NCBI GenBank assembly: GCA_020638955.1
Contig: JACKHO010000003.1
Location: 62,001 to 126,000, forward strand
DNA length: 64,000 nucleotides
Source of the DNA: Planctomycetaceae bacterium
Lineage (GTDB): Bacteria > Planctomycetota > Planctomycetia > Planctomycetales > Planctomycetaceae
Direction of reading: 5' to 3'
Below the pieces are notes generated by a model. That model was not told the DNA's origin, ran no database searches, and saw nothing but the letters and a program-made list of their open reading frames with translations. Shown in pieces: positions 52,487-59,600 of this stretch (the stretch's first letter is position 1; each line of letters starts with the position of its first letter). The position numbers were made by a program, and so were the translations under genes.

Positions 52487-52498
52487 GGCACGGTGCCA
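52486..52498. promoter_or_regulatory. 13-bp palindrome at the predicted start site, candidate operator
   Basis: TGGCAC-G-GTGCCA is a perfect palindrome around one G, starting at the last base of the -10 box and covering the expected start site. A bound protein here would block the promoter. It is not a sigma-54 site because no GC lies at the required distance. Confidence 0.5.
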
Positions 52499-52607
52499 CT
52501 GTTTCTTGCCAAGCCACTCCGGCCAGTCGTTTCCTGTAACCGGCGAACCGGCCACCAAGTCCACCTTCTGTCTGATTAATGCGCACTGAGTGCCTGGAAT
52601 TCAAGAA

Positions 52608-53657
52608 ATGATCCGAGCGTTTCCGGCATCAAACGAAAGACTCCCCAACGTCGTTGGCGAAAGCGACGCCATGCGCAGCGTCTACCGTCTGACTCGCCAG
52701 GTCGCGGACAGCACGGCCACCGTGTTGCTCCTTGGTGAAACCGGGACAGGCAAGGAACTTATCGCGAAGGCCATTCACGACTTGAGCCCGCGTAAATCGG
52801 GTCCATTTGTCCGTGTTAGCTGTGGTGCCTTGAGCGAGAGCCTGCTCGAGAGCGAGCTTTTTGGTCACGTGCGCGGTGCATTCACCAATGCCATCGATAA
52901 TCGCACCGGACGATTTGAAGCGGCCCACGGCGGTACGATTTTCCTCGATGAAATCAATTCCGTCAGCCCGACGGTGCAGGTTAAATTGCTGCGCGTGTTG
53001 CAGGAGCATGAGTTCGAACGCGTCGGCGACAGTCGAACGATTAACGTCGACTGCCGCGTTGTCGCCGCGACCAATCGTGATTTGATGGACATGGCACAAA
53101 AGGGGGAATTCCGGGAAGACCTCTTTTACCGCCTCAACGTTCTTCCGGTTTATCTGCCCGCTCTACGGGAGCGACGTGAGGACATCCCACTGCTGGTAAA
53201 GGCGTTCCTGGAACGTTATGCCCGCGAGAATCAGCGCATTATTAAGTCTGTGGAAACAGATGCAATGTCCTATCTCAAGGGTTATCTGTGGCCCGGAAAT
53301 GTGCGCGAGCTGCAGAACTATATTGAACGTGCGGTCGTGCTTGCAGAATCAGAGACTATCACCGCCGATCTTCTTCCTCCGCACGTCCGCGGTGATGCGC
53401 CTGTTCGCTTAGGGCGACTCGATAAAACCGAGGTGGAAACGTTGAGTGCAGAGCTTGTTTCCCGCATTTTGAGCGAAATGGCCGGGGAAGAAGATGCGCA
53501 CGCGGTCGTGATGAATCTGGTGGAGAAAGAAGTCATTACGCAGGTGCTGCGGAGTTGCCAGGGAACCCAGACCCGAACGGCGACTAAGCTCGGAATTAAC
53601 CGTAACACGCTGCATAAAAAGATCGAAGAATTCGGCCTGCAGGATGAAGCGCGTTAG
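52608..53657 (+). CDS. Sigma-54 activator-like AAA+ protein with altered GAFTNA loop, no receiver domain
   Basis: 349 residues from ATG 52608 (a GTG six codons earlier is possible). AAA+ domain from about 15 to 245 with Walker A GETGTGKE (43-50), Walker B GTIFLDEIN, sensor and arginine region FREDLFYR. The sigma-54 contact loop reads GAFTNA (90-95) instead of GAFTGA. The Fis-type HTH lies at about 310-340 (TQTRTATKLGINRNTLHKKIEEF). It lacks any N-terminal regulatory domain. Whether it still activates sigma-54 polymerase is uncertain because of the changed loop. Convergent with the DUF1570 gene. Confidence 0.88.
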   Translation: MIRAFPASNERLPNVVGESDAMRSVYRLTRQVADSTATVLLLGETGTGKELIAKAIHDLSPRKSGPFVRVSCGALSESLLESELFGHVRGAFTNAIDNRTGRFEAAHGGTIFLDEINSVSPTVQVKLLRVLQEHEFERVGDSRTINVDCRVVAATNRDLMDMAQKGEFREDLFYRLNVLPVYLPALRERREDIPLLVKAFLERYARENQRIIKSVETDAMSYLKGYLWPGNVRELQNYIERAVVLAESETITADLLPPHVRGDAPVRLGRLDKTEVETLSAELVSRILSEMAGEEDAHAVVMNLVEKEVITQVLRSCQGTQTRTATKLGINRNTLHKKIEEFGLQDEAR

Positions 53658-53686
53658 ATTTCCGATATTCGCTGTTTAGCAATAAT

Positions 53687-55150
53687 TTACTCTTGCGGGA
53701 TCCGTCCGGCGTTCCACTCTTCGGCAGTTTTGCTTTCCGCAGGCGCGGAGAGAATTCGAATACTGAAGCGATTGCCTCCGCCGAACGAGCCGTTGACTCG
53801 ACGTGGCGTTTGCACGTTGAGTGGTGCCGACTTTCCGGGTGCGATGTCGGCGACAACCCAGTGAGCAATTTCCCCGCCGTCTGATTCATAGACGACCAGA
53901 AATGTCATGTTGCGAAGTGGTGAGCCATTCTTCAATTTTCCGTCGACGCGAGTGCTCACCCCATTTTGCACAGCCCTGATTTGCGCAATCCCAAGGCTCT
54001 GGCTGAACTCAGCGAACCCCGGTGTACGGGGATCATTCAGGTTCACCTTCTGGCGACGAACACCCTGCCGCAGCGCTTCTGTTGATCCCCCCTGAAGAGT
54101 TGCGATCTCGGTTCCGAATGCTGCTTCGAATGCGGTAATCCGTTCTTCAGGGGTTAGGATTTGGAGCGGCTCCAATGAGGCTAGGTGCTGGACGAATTTT
54201 TGATACTCCTCTTTTTGAGTGGAAACCAGCATCCAGTGCATGCACCAGGCTGAGGTGTATGCTTCGCCGGCGAGAATATCAGTCGTGAACGCAACGTCAT
54301 TCGCTACGAGCACCTTCCAGTCGACGGAATCTGCAATCTGTAATGTCTGTCGGGCGTAGCGGGAATTGACCATTTGCGGGCTGACGCGAATCGTCTTTCC
54401 ATCTGATTCAAAGCCGGTCGCGATGCCTTCGTCGAACCACTTGGGTACCGCGGACAAACGCTGAAACACACGGTTGTACATGTGCTGGTGGATCGCTTCG
54501 TGGAGTGGAACTTCGAACGTATCGCAGCTACTCATGCGCACTGCGAGCCAATTGGTGAGATTAGAATAGAATCCAAGAATATTGGTGGCACTCAGTCCCT
54601 GATTGCCGGTCGCCAGTTGCGTGTAATCTTCGAAGGCGGCATCAGACTCGAAAATGATGAGGACCAGCGGGTACCGCAAATCACGCAGCGGAAAACGCAT
54701 TTGCTTAGCGTACCGCATGAAAATGTTTTCAATGTTCTGGTTGAACGTGCCAGCTTGCTTCAAAAACAGGCGACTGCGTGATTCACCGGTTTTGTCCAAT
54801 TCCCCGTCCAGTACCAGTACCACCAGTGAATGGGCAGTCTCTTGAAAGCGGACTTTTTCCTCTCCGAACAGTTTGCCCATGACATCTTTCATACCCGCGA
54901 CGTCAATCGGGTCGGGATCGCCTGTCGGCTTACGGTCGACGATTGCAGATGTCGGGACGATTTGGACCTGACCGTCCCAGCGTTCGAGTGCCGAAAACCC
55001 CTGCCGCGTCCCAATGAGGCGGGCCTGCGTGGTGATGCGATCGCCCGCTTCGTCGACGTAAATGAACTCGTCGGCAATACAGAAATCACAGCCGAGTATG
55101 ACAATCAGCAAAGCTGTAGCGGCAAAAAGATTTCTGTTAAAGATTTGCAT
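53687..55150 (-). CDS. Secreted DUF1570 metallopeptidase-like protein
   Basis: 487 residues with signal peptide (about 1-26). Zinc motif LHEAIHQ (HExxH near 217-221) followed by PKWFDEGIATGFE, whose Glu is the likely third ligand, as in gluzincin-like peptidases of the DUF1570 family. The C-terminal part is beta-rich. Such proteins are common in planctomycetes; activity is not proven. Its start overlaps the galU stop by one base (TGATG). Confidence 0.82.
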   Translation of the reverse strand: MQIFNRNLFAATALLIVILGCDFCIADEFIYVDEAGDRITTQARLIGTRQGFSALERWDGQVQIVPTSAIVDRKPTGDPDPIDVAGMKDVMGKLFGEEKVRFQETAHSLVVLVLDGELDKTGESRSRLFLKQAGTFNQNIENIFMRYAKQMRFPLRDLRYPLVLIIFESDAAFEDYTQLATGNQGLSATNILGFYSNLTNWLAVRMSSCDTFEVPLHEAIHQHMYNRVFQRLSAVPKWFDEGIATGFESDGKTIRVSPQMVNSRYARQTLQIADSVDWKVLVANDVAFTTDILAGEAYTSAWCMHWMLVSTQKEEYQKFVQHLASLEPLQILTPEERITAFEAAFGTEIATLQGGSTEALRQGVRRQKVNLNDPRTPGFAEFSQSLGIAQIRAVQNGVSTRVDGKLKNGSPLRNMTFLVVYESDGGEIAHWVVADIAPGKSAPLNVQTPRRVNGSFGGGNRFSIRILSAPAESKTAEEWNAGRIPQE

Positions 55151-56043
55151 CAGGACTTGTCCAGCTTCTTTCTGAGGTACGTTTCGAGCCCCGGACCGAA
55201 CTGAGGATCGGCCAGCGCGAAGTCGACGAATGCCTGGAAGTAACTCTCGAAGTTTCCGATATCGAATCGAGGTTCATCGGCAGGCAGGCGAATACCAATT
55301 CCTTTGCCGCCATTGGCGAGCACCTGGCGCATGGCGTCGGTCAACTGAATTTCGCCACCTTTTCCTCGTGGCGTACGGCGCAGTTCATCGAAAATCGCAG
55401 GGCTGAAGACATACCGAGCGGCGACTGCCAAATTACTCGGCGCTTCGTCGACGGCTGGCTTTTCGACAAGACTTTCAAGTTCGAAAATGTCGTTGGTCAC
55501 CGGTCCTTTGGGCTGTGCGATTCCATAGTGCACCACTTCCGCCGGATTCGTAAGTTCCTCAAACGCCACAATGACGTCGGCCTTGGTCCGTTCGAATTCC
55601 TCGATCATGCGTTCAACAATGCGGGACTTGGCCTGCAGTCCGATGATGGAATCACCCAACGCACAGACGAACGGCTGCGATCCCACAAACGGTTCGCCAA
55701 CCAGCACGGCGTGCCCCAATCCCAATTGCTCGCGTTGCCGGGTGTAGGCGTACTCAACTTCGTTGCGTTCAAATGCCAGTTCGGCCAGCTGGTCTTCTTT
55801 TCCGCTGCGACGAAGATTTGTAATGAGCTGCTGATTGATATCGAAGAAGTCTTCGATGGAAGACTTTCCGTAACCCGTAATAAACAGAATACGACGGACA
55901 CCCGCCCGGCTCAATTCTTCGACGACGTACTGTACAACAGGTCGTCGCCCAATCGGCAGCATTTCCTTGGGCTGGCTTTTTGTGGCGGGCAGGAGGCGAG
56001 TACCAAGGCCGGCAACGGGGACCACGGCAAGATCAACAGACAT
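55150..56043 (-). CDS. galU: UTP-glucose-1-phosphate uridylyltransferase
   Basis: Makes UDP-glucose. 297 residues beginning VVPVAGLGTRLLPATKSQPKEMLPI (nucleotide loop), ITGYGKSSIEDFFD near 57-70, GLGHAVLVGEPFVG, FALGD-like CALGDSI and GGEIQLTDAMRQVL, all family motifs. The DUF1570 gene follows directly, probably coupled. Confidence 0.95.
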   Translation of the reverse strand: MSVDLAVVPVAGLGTRLLPATKSQPKEMLPIGRRPVVQYVVEELSRAGVRRILFITGYGKSSIEDFFDINQQLITNLRRSGKEDQLAELAFERNEVEYAYTRQREQLGLGHAVLVGEPFVGSQPFVCALGDSIIGLQAKSRIVERMIEEFERTKADVIVAFEELTNPAEVVHYGIAQPKGPVTNDIFELESLVEKPAVDEAPSNLAVAARYVFSPAIFDELRRTPRGKGGEIQLTDAMRQVLANGGKGIGIRLPADEPRFDIGNFESYFQAFVDFALADPQFGPGLETYLRKKLDKS

Positions 56044-56201
56044 GAATTGTCCTTATGGGGAAGCAGTGAATTTGCTTGGAGCCTGAAATCGTATCGGCTT
56101 TCGGCGGCGTCTTGGAAGTGGAACCGGGGTCAAACGCGTGGCGAGCGGCATATTGAGTCATTAGACTCCCTTTTTGCCAACAATTCCAGAAGTTGATTGC
56201 A

Positions 56202-57089
56202 ATGAATCAGCCCGTACAGCAACCCGCCCTCAGTGGAATTCCCGTGCGTCGTGGCAAGGTCCGCGACGTGTATGATTTTGGTGATAAGCTGTTGCTCGTC
56301 GCGACTGATCGCATCAGCGCCTTCGATTGGATTCTCCCCTCCCTCATCCCGGACAAAGGTCGGGTGCTTACTCAAATCAGTGAATTCTGGTTTGGACGGC
56401 TGCCCGTGTCGCATCATTTCTTGAGTGGCAATCCCACCGACTTGCCGTTGCCCGAGGGGACCGATGTGGAGTCGCTGCTGGGACGCAGCATGGTCGTACG
56501 GAAGTCCGAAGTGGTTCCCATTGAGTGCGTCGTCCGCGGCTATCTGGCTGGCTCGGGATGGAAAGAGTATCAGCAGTCCGGCACGGTTTGTGGCATTCCA
56601 TTGCCAACAGGATTGCAGCAGGGGGCACAGCTTCCCGAGCCAATTTTCACCCCGGCCACCAAGGCGGAAGAAGGGCATGACGAGAACATTTCATTCGCAG
56701 AAATGTGTGACCGGGTCGGCCACGACCTCTCGGAAAAGCTCCGTGACACCAGTACCGAGATTTACGAAATCGGCGCCGACCACGCCAAGGCGCGTGGGAT
56801 TATTGTGGCCGACACTAAGTTCGAATTTGGCATGATTGGCGATGAACTGATTCTCATCGACGAAGTGCTCACGCCGGACAGCTCCCGCTTCTGGCCCGAG
56901 GATCAATATTCACCCGGCCAAAGCCCGCCGTCATTTGATAAACAGTTCGTCCGTGACTGGCTCGAAACGACCACCTGGGACAAAAACAGCCCGCCACCGG
57001 AACTGCCCGCTGAAATCGTCGAGCGCACACGTGCCAAGTACATTGAGGCCTACGAGCGCTTGACCGACTCGGAATTCGCCTGGAAGTAG
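56202..57089 (+). CDS. purC: Phosphoribosylaminoimidazole-succinocarboxamide synthase
   Basis: SAICAR synthetase, purine synthesis. 295 residues from ATG 56202 (a TTG three codons earlier is less likely). RRGKVRDVYDFGDKLLLVATDRISAFDW, VVRGYLAGSGWKEYQQSGTVCG and ADTKFEFG ... DEVLTPDSSRFWP are family motifs. Together with purA and purEK it makes three separate purine loci in this window. Confidence 0.96.
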   Translation: MNQPVQQPALSGIPVRRGKVRDVYDFGDKLLLVATDRISAFDWILPSLIPDKGRVLTQISEFWFGRLPVSHHFLSGNPTDLPLPEGTDVESLLGRSMVVRKSEVVPIECVVRGYLAGSGWKEYQQSGTVCGIPLPTGLQQGAQLPEPIFTPATKAEEGHDENISFAEMCDRVGHDLSEKLRDTSTEIYEIGADHAKARGIIVADTKFEFGMIGDELILIDEVLTPDSSRFWPEDQYSPGQSPPSFDKQFVRDWLETTTWDKNSPPPELPAEIVERTRAKYIEAYERLTDSEFAWK

Positions 57090-57141
57090 CCGGTCGGTTA
57101 GGGACAGAGTGAATTCGATTAGGTTGGCAATAACAGCCGAC

Positions 57142-57206
57142 GTGAGCCGAAGCCCGTGAGGCCTCGGGCCATTTTCTTGCCCGGCCGCTTACGCGTCGCG
57201 GCTCAC
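57142..57206. repeat. Inverted REP-type repeat pair
   Basis: GTGAGCCG at 57142-57149 and CGGCTCAC at 57199-57206 bracket GC-rich arms with GGGCC and GCCCGG segments. Each arm alone has the look of a REP unit, and together they form an inverted doublet between purC and the cyclase gene. Confidence 0.5.
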
Positions 57207-57261
57207 AGATGAAACCAAAATCGAAGAATTCTCTCGTAGCTCATTCGCTGAACAGCAAATT

Positions 57262-57283
57262 CACGGACAGGAATGTCCGTGCC
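57262..57283. repeat. Dispersed 22-bp hairpin repeat (copy 1)
   Basis: Arms CACGGACA and TGTCCGTG around GGAA, followed by CC. It matches the copy at 63125-63146 at 20 of 22 positions, and the two differences are one in each arm and keep the pairing. Confidence 0.6.
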
Positions 57284-57315
57284 ACCAGATGATTGGCGTC
57301 GGCGGGAAGTAGCCG

Positions 57316-59103
57316 CTACTTCCCCGACATTTCAATGACACCCTGCCAACCTACTGGAGCGCGGCGATTGTGTTGAGCGATGAGCGCCAGCAGAAAGTCG
57401 TGGGCCCGGTCGGAAGAAGGGATTTGGTGCAGGGCGGTGTAGGCGGTGTCCCAGTCGCCCGCGATGAATGCCTCGACCCCACGTTCGTAGGTTGCGATGT
57501 CGGCATCTGTCAGTGAAGGATCATCCTGTTCGGGTGGGAGTAATTCCGTAACCAGCAGTGGTGATTCCAGTCCGTAAGGCAGGACCTGGGCTAACTGGCG
57601 GAAGCGTCCCTCACTGTTTGAAAACCGCCCTCGGACCAGATTGGTTGTACTGGCGTCGAGTAGAATTCCGGCATGCAGTCTGCGAGTCAGTCCTTCGAGT
57701 CGACTCGCCAAATTGACGACCGGACCAAACACGGTGACCGTCACGCGGTCGCGTGTGCCAATTTTTCCTGCCACGGCTCGTCCGTGCGCAACGCCAATTC
57801 CCATTTGAAAATCCCGAAGTGGGTGCTTGGGATTGGCGTGGATTTCCGCGAATGCCTTTCTGATGGCCAGGGCTGCGCGGCAGGCTTTGAGGGGCGCGTC
57901 ATCGGAAGCGAACGGCCATCCCCAGAATCCGAGAACGGCATCACCCAGAAAGTCCCCGGTGACGCCGCCATGTTTCAGGATTTGTTCCGTCATGACTTCG
58001 AGGGCGGCGCTCACTCGGTCGAGCAGTCCGCGCAGATCATGGGCCGACTCCTCAGCCTTATGGCTGAATCCCCGCAGGTCGCAGAACAGAACGGTAACGT
58101 CACACTCTCGCGGTTCGAGGAGAGCTGAGTTCACGCCCTCTTCGTCTGCCGTACTTTCCAGTGCGGCCAGAATGGGGGGCGACAGGAACTGCCGCAGGAC
58201 GGAGAGTTGGCCCTCCATGTTGTTCTGTCGTTCGACCGTCGAAATGATTTCCGCGACGATTTCCGTGAACCGCACGTCGGCCTGCAGGTTCAGGCTCGCA
58301 TTGCCCAATTGGGTTAGGGGATGGTCGAGACGTCCTGCAATATACAGTCCCCAGCACTCTTCACCGCCTGTCCGTACTGGAGTGCAGAACGCCCAGTCGA
58401 ACTCCGCGATGGCGGTGTAGTCACTCCCTTCGCTTTGCTGCGAGGTCTTCTCCCAGACATGCAAGATGGAACGACGTTGATGCATTGCATCCCGGACCAG
58501 CCGGGTGCTGGGACGCACCATTCCGTCAATTTCTGACCGACGGTCCCAACGGATGATCGAAACATGGTCGTCCCTGTTCTTACTCACCATGGCGGCTGCA
58601 TCAGCATGCCTGATGCCAGCCAGAATGAGGTTCAGCAACTGGGCGGCCATTTCATCGCGGCTGCGGACTTCACCAATAACCGTTGGCAGCCGGGAGAGCA
58701 CTTCCATCCGGCGGTCGGCATCTTCGAAACGCACCTGCCGGAGTTCCTGCTCTGTGAAGAGAAACTCCTGAAACGGCTGATCATTGGGTGACGGGGTGTC
58801 GGCCGGGACTTCTTGAAACAGGAAGGCCGTATTACCCACAACGAACTGTTCCCCGTCCAGAACATTGCATCCCTCGACTTCTTCCCCTTTATAGAAGATG
58901 GGGTTTGCCGCGCTGGGGAGACGTTTCACGTGAAGCGCTCCGCCTATCACCTCAAGCCGACAGTGTCGTCGGGAGAGCATTGTCTCCCACGGCACGGGGA
59001 GCTCACAGTCAATGGAGCGACCCAGGAAGTATTCCCGGTTTGCTTCCAAGCTGTTTCGCCAGCGCTGGCGGGGAGCAGCCCCCTGGGCTGTCAGGTGAAA
59101 CAT
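57316..59103 (-). CDS. FHA-GAF-class III adenylate/guanylate cyclase
   Basis: 595 residues. FHA domain at about 15-100 (FLGRSIDCELPVPWETMLSRRHCRLEVIGG), GAF at about 145-300, then a cyclase homology domain at about 325-500: CDVTVLFCDLRGFS with first metal Asp, GGVTGDFLGDAVLGFWG with the second, and GVAHGRAVAGKIG ... VFGPVVNLASRLEG. It ends with a short TPR-like segment. It should make cAMP or cGMP and be controlled by a phosphoprotein (FHA) and a ligand (GAF). It reads away from the trypsin-lipase gene. Confidence 0.93.
   Translation of the reverse strand: MFHLTAQGAAPRQRWRNSLEANREYFLGRSIDCELPVPWETMLSRRHCRLEVIGGALHVKRLPSAANPIFYKGEEVEGCNVLDGEQFVVGNTAFLFQEVPADTPSPNDQPFQEFLFTEQELRQVRFEDADRRMEVLSRLPTVIGEVRSRDEMAAQLLNLILAGIRHADAAAMVSKNRDDHVSIIRWDRRSEIDGMVRPSTRLVRDAMHQRRSILHVWEKTSQQSEGSDYTAIAEFDWAFCTPVRTGGEECWGLYIAGRLDHPLTQLGNASLNLQADVRFTEIVAEIISTVERQNNMEGQLSVLRQFLSPPILAALESTADEEGVNSALLEPRECDVTVLFCDLRGFSHKAEESAHDLRGLLDRVSAALEVMTEQILKHGGVTGDFLGDAVLGFWGWPFASDDAPLKACRAALAIRKAFAEIHANPKHPLRDFQMGIGVAHGRAVAGKIGTRDRVTVTVFGPVVNLASRLEGLTRRLHAGILLDASTTNLVRGRFSNSEGRFRQLAQVLPYGLESPLLVTELLPPEQDDPSLTDADIATYERGVEAFIAGDWDTAYTALHQIPSSDRAHDFLLALIAQHNRRAPVGWQGVIEMSGK
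58922..58937. promoter_or_regulatory. Weak parS-like site inside the cyclase gene
   Basis: The 16 bases match the ParB site consensus at 13 positions (core GTTTCACGTGAA). It lies in coding sequence and may be chance, but it is 2.9 kb from a near-perfect parS at 61790. Confidence 0.3.
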
Positions 59104-59115
59104 GATGTCAACCGC

Positions 59116-59340
59116 TTACTGGGGTAACCGGCAGCAGTGAGGATTACATGGCGGTGCTCCCATGGGTGGGCAACCCGGGCCAGCAATGGGTAGGCCGCTG
59201 GACACATGCCCGGCCGGGGCACTCATCAGCTTGGTCAGCTTCTTGCTTTCACACCTAGGGCAGACCGGCTTGTCGCTGGGACGGACCAGTTCCTCAAACT
59301 CGTTGTGACAATTCTCACAGTGGAACTCAAAAATCGGCAT
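59116..59340 (-). CDS. FmdB-type zinc ribbon protein
   Basis: 74 residues from ATG 59340: MPIFEFHCENCHNEFEELVRPSD then CPRCESKKLTKL, the FmdB/YvbH CxxC...CxxC ribbon, followed by a Gly/Pro/Cys-rich tail. FmdB-like proteins are small putative regulators. It starts 12 bases upstream of the cyclase stop-to-start region and is likely transcribed just before the cyclase. Confidence 0.85.
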   Translation of the reverse strand: MPIFEFHCENCHNEFEELVRPSDKPVCPRCESKKLTKLMSAPAGHVSSGLPIAGPGCPPMGAPPCNPHCCRLPQ

Positions 59341-59600
59341 CGTGACTTCGCGGGGTTTCAGTTGGTCGCATAGTAATGCAGGCTCGTCGACCTGCCACAA
59401 GTAGGATACGTCTCTGGTCAGGACGTGCCAACTGGGGAGATGGTCATTTCGCAGGATCTGTTTGACAACGGGCTCCCGCCGCGCGCAGAATGAGGTCGCT
59501 CATCGGGCGGTTCTCCGGGCGGCACATGGGCTGGCGGGATGGAATGTCCACAGTGGCTCGGCCCATCCCATTCGCAACAGTTCAACAACGGGAGTGGGTC

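Noticed and set aside
52486..52502. Possible sigma-54 element TGGCAC before the second activator
   Set aside because: No GC doublet lies 12 bases after GG, and the bases are better explained as one half of a palindrome next to a TATAAT box.
59085..59105. Third parS-like site at the start of the cyclase gene
   Set aside because: Only half of the palindrome matches (GTGAAACA on one side), and it is explained by codons for MFHLT.
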